Assembly: GCF_963675165.1 (NCBI RefSeq)
Contig: NC_087391.1
Span: 2,933,001 to 2,997,000 of the forward strand
Length of the DNA: 64,000 nt
Direction of reading: 5' to 3'
From: Halichondria panicea
Taxonomy: Eukaryota; Porifera; Demospongiae; Suberitida; Halichondriidae
In this document: piece after piece, positions 47,901-52,094 of the stretch
Numbering within the stretch: position 1 is the first letter of the stretch
Layout of the letters: the number at the start of each line of letters is the position of its first letter
Program-made: the position numbers and the translations under genes
Notes under the pieces: model-generated
Seen by the model: the letters and a program-made list of their open reading frames with translations, nothing else
Told to the model about the DNA's origin: nothing
The model's database searches: none

Positions 47901-48011
47901 GTAGAGTCCCAAAGAGACAGACCCATGTTGCCCCCTAGAGATCCCCATCCGTTGCAGAAACCCACCGACGGCATGAGCCCCCCCCCACCTGTACCACCCA
48001 GAGGTTCTTAG
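7497..48011 (+). CDS. SOS: Son of sevenless (SOS) Ras/Rac guanine nucleotide exchange factor, 26 coding exons
   Basis: SOS is recruited by Grb2 to activated receptors at the plasma membrane, where it loads GTP onto Ras. Exons: 7497-7586, 11941-12204, 12325-12408, 17758-17844, 17903-17968, 20723-20860, 21090-21239, 22115-22321, 22431-22481, 22586-22656, 22721-22817, 22905-22944, 23008-23045, 23700-23841, 23953-24154, 26232-26371, 26434-26629, 27617-27770, 28437-28550, 28658-28816, 28878-28967, 29016-29108, 35697-35911, 38973-39054, 39105-39218, 47193-48011. All introns are GT-AG and phases match at every junction. The product is about 1300 residues, close to the usual 1300-1350. The order is histone fold, DH, PH, REM, Cdc25 and proline-rich tail. 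The start at 7497 is chosen because the next residues align with the SOS N-terminus ([16 protein letters not shown]). An in-frame ATG at 7428 would add 23 residues. No internal stop or frameshift was seen. Introns reach 8 kb and carry most of the window's repeats. Confidence 0.95.
7587..11940. other. SOS intron 1, filled with small palindromic repeats
   Basis: No gene is seen. The intron carries palindromes built on a CCTCGATTCCAGGCCGC / GCGGCCTGG core (near 8755-8820, 9491-9600 and 10163-10240), family C copies (9290-9500, 10480-10755, 11130-11275), a reversed 3' end of family A (about 9170-9290), a family E MITE (10979-11113), and a small tandem duplication (11449-11514) around GCTTCAGGAATCCGGAATT. 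Hairpins of the form ACCCGTGGCTGCCCACG with CCTCGGGT appear twice at 11295-11370. Confidence 0.6.
10979..11113 (+). repeat. Family E MITE, copy 1
   Basis: A 135-base element that starts TACCGTAAGCGTTCTAATTA and ends with an imperfect inverse, TTAGAACGATACGGTA. A related copy in the opposite orientation lies at 41524-41666, sharing the internal GAGGACGCCCTC. It has no coding capacity. Flanking TA dinucleotides would suit a Tc1/mariner-type target, but the ends are not certain. Confidence 0.65.
12409..17757. other. SOS intron 3 with a GC-rich, CCCCGCCC-motif block
   Basis: From about 12930 to 16930 the intron changes character: it is GC-richer than its surroundings, rich in CpG, and loses the TAGCTAGC-type sequence typical of the window. 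The motif CCCCGCCCAGGG or a near variant recurs at least a dozen times between 13318 and 15660, often followed by CTTGCCCACACAC. No long open frame resembles a protein. It may be a decayed minisatellite or foreign DNA. Its left end holds a 136-base tandem duplication. A truncated family A copy lies at 12468-12610. Confidence 0.55.
13209..13480 (+). repeat. 136-bp tandem duplication
   Basis: Two copies, 13209-13344 and 13345-13480, are virtually identical by eye. The same 20-base start, AAGCCCAGCCCAGGACTTGC, occurs 136 bases apart. Apparent frames on both strands (about 75-155 codons, rich in Cys, Val and Gly on the minus strand) are by-products of the repeat and not genes. Confidence 0.9.
18265..18600 (+). 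repeat. Family A repeat, interrupted copy
   Basis: Family A begins with the hairpin CGAGGCGTAGCCGCACGAGG, then TACGGTAAAGCTGTCTGTGTG, then GCTCAACGGTTGCAATGCGA, and later GCACTAAAGCGCTAGC. This copy stops where the foldback element 18651-19896 begins, and family A sequence resumes after it near 19925 (ACACAAGTCTTTTCTTCTCAG). Other copies: 12468-12610 (partial), 24595-24905, 40203-40975 and 49328-50265. Confidence 0.75.
18651..19896. mobile_element. Foldback element with arms of about 520 bp
   Basis: The sequence 18651-19170 is repeated in reverse complement at 19379-19896 with scattered differences, leaving a loop of about 208 bases. The outer ends are GTACAGTGCAACAACC and its inverse. The inner ends lie at TTGCTAGAGCGG. 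No transposase frame is present; the open frames in each arm mirror each other. Both flanks carry GATAACAATAGATNCATGTA, which may be a target duplication or part of family A, into which it inserted. Confidence 0.85.
20055..20420. repeat. Dispersed repeat remnants in SOS intron 5
   Basis: A segment around CCACTGTTTGGCTACAGGCC occurs at about 20055-20100 and again at 20165-20218, with a third relative near 46138. It is followed by the family A 3' end (CTCTTCTATAACACTAATAC to GCATTAGCAAGC), seen also near 40890, 46389 and 50158, and inverted at about 9170-9290. No gene is visible. Confidence 0.55.
20723..22656 (+). CDS. SOS: SOS exons 6-10: DH (RhoGEF) domain
   Basis: Exons 6-10 (20723-20860, 21090-21239, 22115-22321, 22431-22481, 22586-22656) encode residues 198-403. 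Family strings include [39 protein letters not shown] and [16 protein letters not shown]. In known SOS proteins this Dbl-homology domain also blocks the distal Ras site in the resting state. Introns inside the block are mostly 100-900 bases. A family D MITE (21821-22023) sits in the intron between exons 7 and 8. Confidence 0.92.
21821..22023. repeat. Family D palindromic MITE, copy 2
   Basis: Ends are TACCGTATAGCGGGTAATTT and ATTACCCACTATACGGTA. Internal ATTCGTGG/CCACGAAT pairs make the 203-base element an almost continuous hairpin. It lies in the SOS intron between exons 7 and 8, about 90 bases before the exon 8 acceptor. It appears intact, and the TA at each end may be a TA target duplication. 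Confidence 0.8.
22721..24154 (+). CDS. SOS: SOS exons 11-15: PH domain
   Basis: Exons 11-15 (22721-22817, 22905-22944, 23008-23045, 23700-23841, 23953-24154) encode residues 403-576. The run [18 protein letters not shown], then [15 protein letters not shown] and [16 protein letters not shown], matches the split PH fold of SOS. The helix that links it to REM reads [16 protein letters not shown]. The PH domain binds phosphoinositides and phosphatidic acid in known SOS proteins. Exons 12 and 13 are very small (40 and 38 bases), but both are needed to keep the frame. Confidence 0.92.
24160..24590 (-). repeat. Family C repeat, minus orientation
   Basis: Family C is recognised by the palindrome GCTGTAAACGCAGTGCT, the run GTTCAAGCTTCTTAGC with CAACGAAGCTTTAA, and a terminal hairpin GAGCACTGAAGTGC. 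Here these appear in reverse complement inside the intron between SOS exons 15 and 16. Family C is the commonest repeat in the window and always lacks a coding frame. Confidence 0.65.
24595..24905 (+). repeat. Family A repeat, copy directly after a family C copy
   Basis: It begins with the CGAGGCGTAGCCGCACGAGG hairpin and runs through GCACTAAAGCGCTAG to the end of the 5' half of the family. It follows the reversed family C copy without a gap, so the two probably inserted next to or into each other. No coding frame. Confidence 0.7.
24959..25430. mobile_element. hAT-like MITE carrying a CTCCCT microsatellite
   Basis: The left end CCTGGGTTTCATCCAG pairs with the right end CTAGATGAAACCCTGG (14 of 16 bases in inverse). 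Subterminal G runs and C runs match the other hAT-like elements here. Its interior holds the hexanucleotide array at 25315-25382. No clear target-site duplication was found. Confidence 0.55.
25315..25382 (+). repeat. CTCCCT hexanucleotide microsatellite
   Basis: About ten near-perfect copies of CTCCCT, interrupted only near the left end. The open frames across it (Ser-Leu repeats on plus, Arg-Glu repeats on minus) are products of the repeat. It is likely to vary in length between individuals. Confidence 0.95.
26232..27770 (+). CDS. SOS: SOS exons 16-18: REM (RasGEF_N) domain
   Basis: Exons 16-18 (26232-26371, 26434-26629, 27617-27770) encode residues 576-739. Conserved strings are [34 protein letters not shown] and [17 protein letters not shown]. 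The REM domain forms part of the allosteric, distal Ras-GTP site in SOS. The codon spanning the junction of exons 17 and 18 completes the arginine before VLNVLRHW, which fixes the otherwise ambiguous acceptor. Confidence 0.94.
27235..27420 (+). repeat. Family B repeat, 5' fragment
   Basis: It opens with the hairpin GCCTCGGTGCGCATGCACA and GCGAGGTATACGG, then TGTGTGTCTGTGTAG and CTGCTCAAGGATGAATCAAG. Family B shares its layout and several blocks (CTTCTATAGGCTTCTAG-type) with family A, so the two look like subfamilies of one element. The 3' end is missing. Confidence 0.65.
27965..28026 (+). repeat. Short tandem duplication
   Basis: The block TCTAGCCGGCCATAGATTAT occurs twice, at about 27970 and 28001, each followed by CTAGC. 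It lies in the intron between SOS exons 18 and 19. No function is suggested. Confidence 0.8.
28437..39218 (+). CDS. SOS: SOS exons 19-25: Cdc25 (RasGEF) catalytic domain
   Basis: Exons 19-25 (28437-28550, 28658-28816, 28878-28967, 29016-29108, 35697-35911, 38973-39054, 39105-39218) encode residues 740-1028. Landmarks are [65 protein letters not shown], and NFKKR joined to [14 protein letters not shown]. The helical-hairpin region that opens the Ras nucleotide site is present. The 6.6-kb intron before exon 23 contains the assembly gap and the retrotransposon. Confidence 0.94.
29880..30165 (+). repeat. Family G repeat with internal hairpin
   Basis: It contains CCTCCTTCGCAGCCTCTCCT and, about 100 bases later, AAAGAAAAAGGAGAGCCTGC, so the two halves can pair. 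It ends with GGGCGGAGCCTGACAG and GCCTACGCATTG. A second copy at 50380-50640 (with its tail again at 54501-54590) is the insertion site of the triple foldback cluster. Confidence 0.7.
30303..30880 (+). repeat. Family B repeat, nearly full length
   Basis: The 5' end carries CGGTGCGCATGCGCAAGCGA and the 3' end carries the palindrome AGCACCCACGGTGCT followed by TTCATT. An inverted copy lies on the other side of the gap at 31975-32735, so the two could pair. No coding frame. At about 580 bases it gives the best estimate of the full family B length. Confidence 0.7.
30946..31145. other. Assembly gap (200 N)
   Basis: Exactly 200 undetermined bases. The round number suggests a placeholder and not a measured length. 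The right edge opens inside a 21-bp tandem repeat, so the missing DNA is probably more of that array. Confidence 0.98.
31146..31240 (+). repeat. 21-bp minisatellite at the gap edge
   Basis: About four to five degenerate copies of a unit like GCTTGCATGACGTTTCATACC. The first copy is cut by the gap. Copies differ by point changes and a small deletion. Confidence 0.8.
31260..31975 (+). repeat. Two family C copies in tandem
   Basis: Two versions of the family C body occur: 31260-31640 with the GTAAACGCTGTGCTATGGCA block, then 31680-31975, which breaks off at AAAATAAAAAAGCACC where an inverted family B starts. Both include TTTTAGTGACCC or TATGTGACTC blocks and the CAACGAAGCTTT block. No gene. Confidence 0.6.
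31975..32735 (-). repeat. Family B repeat, inverted, with internal duplication
   Basis: It reads as the reverse complement of 30303-30880, starting with GCACCATGGGTGCTAATGCC and ending at GCGCATCGAGGCATAACTAC. A middle block around GCAACACTCGGTGAACAAGT is present twice, at about 32270-32290 and 32510-32535, so this copy contains an internal duplication of about 240 bases. Confidence 0.65.
32957..34327 (-). pseudogene. Reverse transcriptase domain of the retrotransposon, broken
   Basis: Reading leftwards on the minus strand, an N-terminal stretch ([19 protein letters not shown]) leads to [33 protein letters not shown], then [42 protein letters not shown] and [10 protein letters not shown]. 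The last is the catalytic box, with DD preceded by FFL. The longest unbroken frame is 33698-33096. Stops and frameshifts occur before 33700 and after 33096, so it is not functional. It resembles reverse transcriptases widespread in coral and sponge genomes (family recognised from memory). Confidence 0.85.
34328..35215 (+). pseudogene. C-terminal zinc-knuckle and endonuclease-like region of the retrotransposon, broken
   Basis: On the plus strand, [13 protein letters not shown] leads into [20 protein letters not shown] and then [18 protein letters not shown], a C-x2-C-x9-H-x3-C knuckle. After a frameshift comes [14 protein letters not shown], reminiscent of the RPD...K core of the restriction-like endonuclease of R2-type elements. 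A second shift leads to [12 protein letters not shown] and [19 protein letters not shown], the usual end. At least two frameshifts are present. Assignment to an endonuclease-bearing clade is an inference. Confidence 0.75.
36360..37110 (+). repeat. Two family C copies in SOS intron 23
   Basis: The first (36360-36670) opens with GCAGTGAAGTGTTAACCC and the second (36690-37110) with GAGCACTGAAGTGCTAACCC. Both carry AATAAAGG(T/C)CGCGT, TTAGCTAACCATG- or ACCACGTCG-type blocks and GCTGTAAACGCAGT. The second ends with the hairpin block CTGGCCGCGGCACGGCC. No gene. Confidence 0.65.
37440..38130. repeat. Two family B copies facing each other
   Basis: 37440-37812 is a reversed family B that ends at CTTGCGCATGCGCACCGAGG. 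After about 100 unrelated bases, 37915-38125 is a forward copy starting GCCTCAGTGCTCATGCGCAA. The pair forms a head-to-head arrangement. No coding frame. Confidence 0.65.
38130..38900 (-). repeat. Two reversed family C copies before SOS exon 24
   Basis: Both read in reverse: 38130-38480 and 38590-38900, each with AACAAGTTAT or AATAAGTTATTAG, TTAAAGC(C/T)TC and CTTGAACTTGCA or GGAACTTGCA blocks. The second closes with AGCACTTCAGTGCTC. A partial copy of the family B terminal hairpin follows at 38911-38940, only about 35 bases from the exon 24 acceptor. Confidence 0.6.
40203..40975 (+). repeat. Family A repeat, near full length
   Basis: It starts GCCTCGAGGCGTAGCCGCAG, has lost a few bases of the opening hairpin, and runs to CAGCTTGCAACACTCGTAG. 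The middle contains GTAATGCGCATGCGCGCTCA and TTCTTGAGGGCCTGGTAAGC. Together with 49328-50265 it defines a family length of about 0.75-0.95 kb. Confidence 0.7.
41027..41468 (+). repeat. Family H MITE, copy 1
   Basis: The left end is TTGCCCAGTGAGTGGGCAG and the right end CTGGCTGGGCAATAAC, giving a short inverted terminal match (TTGCCCAG/CTGGGCAA). Internal AATATATGGCATGTTGCA blocks occur near both ends in opposite directions. A second, longer copy lies at 44780-45690. Confidence 0.65.
41524..41666 (-). repeat. Family E MITE, copy 2
   Basis: It is related by reverse complement to 10979-11113: GAGGGCGTCCTCACAGAGGC here against CCTCGGTGAGGACGCCCTC there. Ends are TACCGTAATCGTTCTAATTA and TTAGAACGCTTACGG. 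It abuts the family D element at 41679 with only about a dozen bases between. Confidence 0.65.
41679..41907 (+). repeat. Family D palindromic MITE, copy 3 (GCGCGAAATTTTC subtype)
   Basis: Ends are TACCGTATAGCGCGAAATTT and ATTTCGCGCTATACGGTA. The interior carries GGCGTGGCTTCCGGTAAGCA and GTCATTCCGCGAACATTGTG. The copy at 43554-43792 has the same interior in the opposite orientation, so the two can pair with each other across 1.6 kb. Confidence 0.8.
43554..43792 (-). repeat. Family D palindromic MITE, copy 4, inverted relative to copy 3
   Basis: The start ATACTGTATAGCGCGAAATT and end TTTCACGCTATACGATAT are slightly mutated. The interior reads CGGAAGCCACGCCTTTAAAT, the reverse of copy 3. It contains one extra block (TCTAATTAAAGAAC) resembling family E. 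Confidence 0.75.
44780..45690 (+). repeat. Family H MITE, copy 2, expanded
   Basis: It shares TGCCCAGTGAGTGGGCAGAT with 41027 at its left end and CACTCTGGCTGGGCAATAAC at its right end, but is about twice as long. The shared TTTCTNTAAGAGATATCCAT and AGGCGCCCTCGTG blocks lie in the same order. The extra DNA (about 44900-45400) has no recognised content. Confidence 0.6.
45740..46089. repeat. Family D palindromic MITE, copy 5, split by a hAT-like MITE
   Basis: The outer parts read GGGTAATTTTCGTGGGGCAA on the left and AAATTACCCGCTATACGGTA on the right. The element is interrupted at 45845-46000 by another MITE, flanked on both sides by GCAGT. Removing the insert restores a continuous family D hairpin like copy 2. 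Confidence 0.8.
45845..46000. mobile_element. hAT-like MITE with a 5-bp target duplication
   Basis: 156 bases with ends CAGGGCTGCAT and ATGCAGCCCTG. The flanks are GCAGT on each side, a 5-bp direct repeat. The interior has long G runs. The CAGGG terminus is typical of hAT elements. A 5-bp duplication, not 8, would suit the hAT5 group as I recall it. The insert splits a family D palindrome, so it is the younger of the two. Confidence 0.75.
47193..48011 (+). CDS. SOS: SOS exon 26: proline-rich tail with SH3 ligands
   Basis: The last coding exon gives residues 1029-1300, opening with [11 protein letters not shown], the expected continuation after the Cdc25 domain. The rest is low-complexity Ser/Pro. 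Class II SH3 ligands of form PxxPxR, the type Grb2 uses, are PALPKR, PPLPPR, PMLPPR three times, and a final PVPPR three residues before the stop. A 60-base unit repeated three times (47781-47950) carries the PMLPPR copies. Translation ends at TAG 48009-48011. No canonical AATAAA was seen in the next 200 bases. Confidence 0.95.
   Translation, partial: PRKFKYDLRPPQETKTATLNLLGRRAKQPHATFPHPVNQDLSIVSQADGTDQSPKSDSSPSSPSFRHTTPTNGNGMHSPRKISTSNQPFRPPKLPPKPPSTTPGSLSESSSNGQMSRRSTSSPTLSSNNDPPPLPPPALPKRKPVLSGNALPLPPKPSTHLKQVRPPLPPRVSTPTLSPNTRTDGPQLLPKYEVAPVESQRDGPMLPPRDPHINHPVESQRGGPMLPPRDPHINHPVESQRDRPMLPPRDPHPLQKPTDGMSPPPPVPPRGS
47781..47950 (+). repeat. In-frame 60-bp tandem repeat, three copies, in SOS exon 26
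   Basis: Units start at 47781, 47841 and 47901. The first two are almost identical at the DNA level and the third diverges at its end. Each encodes [19 protein letters not shown] or a close variant, so each adds one PxxPxR motif. The near identity points to recent duplication or gene conversion. Confidence 0.9.
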
Positions 48012-48625
48012 AATCCATCACTGTTTGAAATTTTTTTATTCTAAATCATTATTTCCATAGTTTTGCAGAGGCGCACCTAAACTTTACTATTGTTGTGTTG
48101 TACGTATAGTATCATTTTTCTAGCTGTCATCTTATAGTTAAGCAATTGAGTGTAATCCCAAATTCTACTGTAGATCTATTTGCGTCAAAATTCTCTCTTT
48201 TCATCGAGTATCTAACGCTGTTAATTGAATATCATCCGTACCAGGAGCTCAGATAGAGTATCCAACTAAGGTGGGTTGTAGTACAAACCACGTTACGGTA
48301 CGTAGTGTATAAAAGTGATATCAATGTACGGTACGTAGTGGTTAGTTAGTATATCAATGTGATATCAACATTGATATCAATGCTGTGACGATGAAGGTGA
48401 CGATGAAGGAGAGAGAGAGAGTCCAACATATATAATTATAGGCATGCTGCAGATGAGGTTGGTCATGACTCAAAATGTTTTACGGAATAATTATACGTGA
48501 ACGGAGAAAAAAATGAAACAAAAAACTTACAGATAATTTATTATTAATTAAGCAAAATTGCAGCGGCTAACAATGCCCAGTGACACTAAAAAGTGAATGA
48601 GTTGTTTTTCTACGACTCAGACTAA
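48012..48625. other. 3' flank of SOS, no gene
   Basis: AT-rich sequence after the SOS stop. Short direct repeats around ACGGTACGTAGTG (48292-48345) and GATATCAA (48318-48385) occur. No AATAAA was found close to the stop; the 3' untranslated end is not resolved. Confidence 0.5.
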
Positions 48626-48899
48626 GGCCACTCCAAGTGACACTCTGGTTTCTGGTCCTGAAGTTTTTCTAATTGCATGCGGGCGGGCGGCTTTTCTATT
48701 ATGTCATTATCAATTTCACCTTATGAATCTCATTATTTTGCAAATGAATATCATTATCACACTATTTTGTACCACATGGACCATTCTGCGCATGAGTAGT
48801 AGAAATAATGAGATAGAAATCCAATAATGAGATAGAAATCCAAGAATAAAATCTGATGCGGGCGGTGGACCAGAAACCAGAGTATCACTTGGAGTGGCC
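48626..48899. mobile_element. Harbinger-like MITE with TAA target duplication
   Basis: 274 bases with inverted ends of about 35 bp, beginning GGCCACTCCAAGTGACACTC and closing with the near inverse ATCACTTGGAGTGGCC. A direct TAA lies on both sides (48623-48625 and 48900-48902), the 3-bp duplication expected of PIF/Harbinger elements. A second pairing, GCATGCGGGCGGGCGG with GATGCGGGCGG in direct orientation, lies just inside. No coding frame. Confidence 0.75.
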
Positions 48900-49327
48900 T
48901 AACAGGTCAAACACAACAAGACACTTCTACTTCAAAAGATTGGTCAGACTCTGGAACTTTTATTACAAACATTTTTGGGACAGTTTTCTAGAACGCTTTG
49001 ACCAATCAATCATCTGCACCTATTGTAATTTACAAGAGCGCATAATTATGAATTTTATTAATCATGGCCAACCTCCTCGTGACTTACTGTTTTTGTCGTG
49101 TGCTTGGAATTTGCACATGAAATCCGAGTGTGTATGATGTAATGTATCAAGAATAGCCTCAAAGTTTTTCCGCAGACCATGGAAAGTGTGGAAGACGAAG
49201 ACGAGCGACCTGGTGAAGTGCTAAGCTTATATACCTCACAAAGAAAGAAACTAGTTTGAATAATTATTGGCTATAGCTTTTTCTTCTCTCCTTCCAGGAC
49301 AAACAAAGTCTGCTTTATAATTATATT

Positions 49328-50265
49328 TATGCCTCGAGGCGTAGCCGCACGAGGGATACGCTAAAGCTGACTGTGTGTGTCTGTTCCAGCTGTAACTACT
49401 CAACGGTTGCAATGCGACGAAAACTAACAGCTTCTAGCCACGTTCTCTTGGATTTTGATTCGTGGATTAGCAAACTAAAGCTTCTTTCTCGAGTTATGGC
49501 TAGTTTGACTCACATTGAAGGCTGTTGCAGTCTCTTTAGAATCTTTCATAGCATCATCTGTCCGCACAAACTTTCTATTCAACATATGAGTTAGACTTGC
49601 ACTAAAGCGCTAGCTTTTTGTTAGCTACAAGACTCAGAAAATACCTGTTAAAACAGCTAGCTAGCTACCAGTAGCCGGCCATTTGTGAAATTGGACACAC
49701 CCTTTAATTATTCCTGTGGATGTAATGCGCATGCGCGCTCATTCCCCATATGTGATATCCAAGATCCAGATCCAGATCCTCCTGGCAGAATCATATTTTT
49801 CTTGAGGGCCTGGTAAGCCACAAAACACTACTATATAACAATATAGATAACAATATGCATCTTAGATATTATAAATATACACTGAACTACAGATCCTGGA
49901 AGCCTTGAGGTCCTGGTATTAAAGCCAACATTAGATGAATGTAAATAAGTCTTTTCTTCTCAGTGACTTTATATAGATAAGCTAACTTTATGAAATAATT
50001 AAATTAATTAGTAAAATTATGCACTGCCGCTTATAATTAATAATATTGAAAACAAAATCTTCTTCTTGCATCCTTGAGGTCATGGTATAAGCAGCCACTA
50101 AACACAACAATGATACCATAATTATACAATTGAAGTCAGTTTTAGACAGATTATTTTATACACTTTTCCTCTTCTATACTTCCTCTTCTATACTTCCTCT
50201 TCTATACTTTTGAGCGAGCAAATCATGGCGAGAGGCATTAGCACAGCGCCAGACTAGTTGTGTTA
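49328..50265 (+). repeat. Family A repeat, longest copy
   Basis: It opens with CCTCGAGGCGTAGCCGCACG and ends around ATGGCGAGAGGCATTAGCAC. It contains GCACTAAAGCGCTAGC, GTAATGCGCATGCGCGCTCA and GAGGGCCTGGTAAGCCACAA. A 14-base unit (TCCTCTTCTATACT) is tandemly repeated three times at 50163-50208 near the 3' end. Confidence 0.7.
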
Positions 50266-50379
50266 TTTTTTTGTTCATAATATGCATGAAAGACAATATA
50301 GAATCAAAATTGCTAGATCTAGTATAAGACTATACTTTATGTGTGCATGCTTGTAGATATAGATAAAGAAGGCTAACCT

Positions 50380-50640
50380 CCTTCGCAGCCTCTCCTTTTT
50401 CTGTTCTTTGTCACACTGTCAATAAGATAAAATACGGTAAGAATTGGAGGAACAAAGAAAGAAAGAAAGAACCGTCTAAGAAAAAGGAGAGCCCTGCCTC
50501 GCTAAGTCGCGTGAGGTGGCACAGTGGTGGCACAGTGAAAATGAGCGTGGGCTTTCAGTAGATGGGCGGAGCCTGACAGGCAACAAAGCCACAGGATGCC
50601 TACGCATTGTAGACTTACTTTGCAAGTCTGGCAAAGTAAG
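50380..50640 (+). repeat. Family G repeat, host of the foldback cluster
   Basis: Same layout as 29880-30165: CCTCCTTCGCAGCCTCTCCT, a purine-rich inverse arm, then GATGGGCGGAGCCTGACAGG and GCCACAGGATGCCTACGCAT. The last part is found again at 54501-54590, on the far side of the foldback cluster, and fragments of it separate the three foldback copies. Confidence 0.75.
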
Positions 50641-50673
50641 GAGATAATTATTATCATAGACAATGGCTTTAAT

Positions 50674-52021
50674 TACGGTGAGTTCACAGAGTACGATTGA
50701 CCTTCGCTAGTAGACAGTACGATTGACCTTCGCTAGTGGACAGTACCTTCGCTAGTGGAGAGTACAATTGACCTTTGCTAGTGGACAGTACGATTAACCT
50801 TCGCTAGTGGAGAGTAAAAGTGACCTTCGCTAGTAGGTAGTACAATAAACCTTTGCTAGTAGAGAGTAGGATTAACCTTCGCTAGTGGAGAGTTCATTTT
50901 TTCTAGTAAAAGCTCACCTAGCTAAAAACTTTTACCTAGGTATGTAGGGGGGTGCTGACCTTATATTTGACCTTTGCTACACACCGATGCTTAGTCTCAT
51001 GCACCTTTGGTGTCCGTCTGAGCACTCTTTACATGAACTCATGGGCCACGTCGGATTTCCAATGTGACCAATGAGATTGCTCACAAGCATCAGGTGACTT
51101 GAATAGGAGGCAGCAAATAGTGAAACTTTACATGCGGTTGAGCAGCAATCAGTGAGCAGAGATAGCGGATGTGGTTGCATTTTTATGGTTTTGTTAGCTT
51201 GTACAGTGACGTAATACATTCCATTGTGAAATGACTTCACGTAAAGAGTGCTCAGACTAACACCAAAGGTGCGGCTGATTCATGAGACTAACCGATGCTA
51301 TATTATATTAAAGAGCCATGCATAGCCTGCTTTGGAAAGCAGGCACAACACTAGCCTATAGTAGGTTACAGTTGGAACAGTAAGTTGAGCTTGTTTGTGT
51401 GCTGCCTCTACATGTTCCAATACAGTCATTCCTACAGGCTACATGTTCTACTCTGGACTTCAATCTGGCAAAATAAAAATAGTCCACTCAACACTGAACA
51501 GCCCTAGAGTAGAACATGGAATTATGCTACTACAACAAATCCTACATGTACTAGAAACATCAGCACACAAATAAGCAACCATGCAGCTTACTGTTCAACT
51601 GTAGCCTACTAGGCTAGTGAGTCACTAGGACATCTAGTGTTGTGCCTGCTGTCCAAAGTAGGTTATATTTATAGATGCATCTGTGTGTAGCAAACGTCAA
51701 ATATAAGGTCAGCACCACCTAGGTAAAGGTTTTTAGCTAGAAGGTGAGCTTTTACTAGAAAAAAATGAACTCTCCACTAGCGAAGGTTCTCTATTAGCGA
51801 AGCTTTATCGTACTACCTACTAGCGAAGGTCACTCGTACTGTCCACTAGCAAAGGTCAATCGTACTCTCCACTAGCGAAGTACTGTCCACTAGCGAAGTA
51901 CTGTCCACTAGCGAAGGTCAACTCCCTACTAGCGAAGCTCTACTAGCGAAGGTCAACGCGATGGTCAACTCTCTACTAGCGAAGGTCAATCGTACTCTTG
52001 TGAACTCTCTGGGCCACCGTA
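50674..52021. mobile_element. Foldback element F, copy 1 (interrupted)
   Basis: A long palindrome with ends TACGGTG and GGGCCACCGTA. The left arm is an array of about 8 degenerate copies of a 26-bp unit (GTACGATTGACCTTCGCTAG plus GTGGACA), followed by a conserved block (GTTCATTTTTTCTAG to AGGGGGGTGCTGACC). The right arm is the inverse, with about 10 units. The centre of about 300 bases encodes nothing recognisable. A 299-base element at 50992-51290 interrupts the left arm. Confidence 0.85.
50992..51290. mobile_element. MITE with 9-bp target duplication inside foldback copy 1
   Basis: Ends TAGTCTCATG and CATGAGACTA, extending to inverted arms of about 50 bp (CACCTTTGGTGT, CTGAGCACTCTTTAC) with one 9-base indel. 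ACCGATGCT is present on both sides (50983-50991 and 51291-51299), and copies 2 and 3 have the uninterrupted site. A 9-bp duplication is the Mutator-like length. No transposase frame; the 87-codon minus frame across it has no known match. Confidence 0.85.
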
Positions 52022-52094
52022 TTTAGCATGGCACAGTGAAAATGAGCGTGGGTTTTCAGTAGATGGGCGGAGCCTGACAGGCAACAAAGCCACA

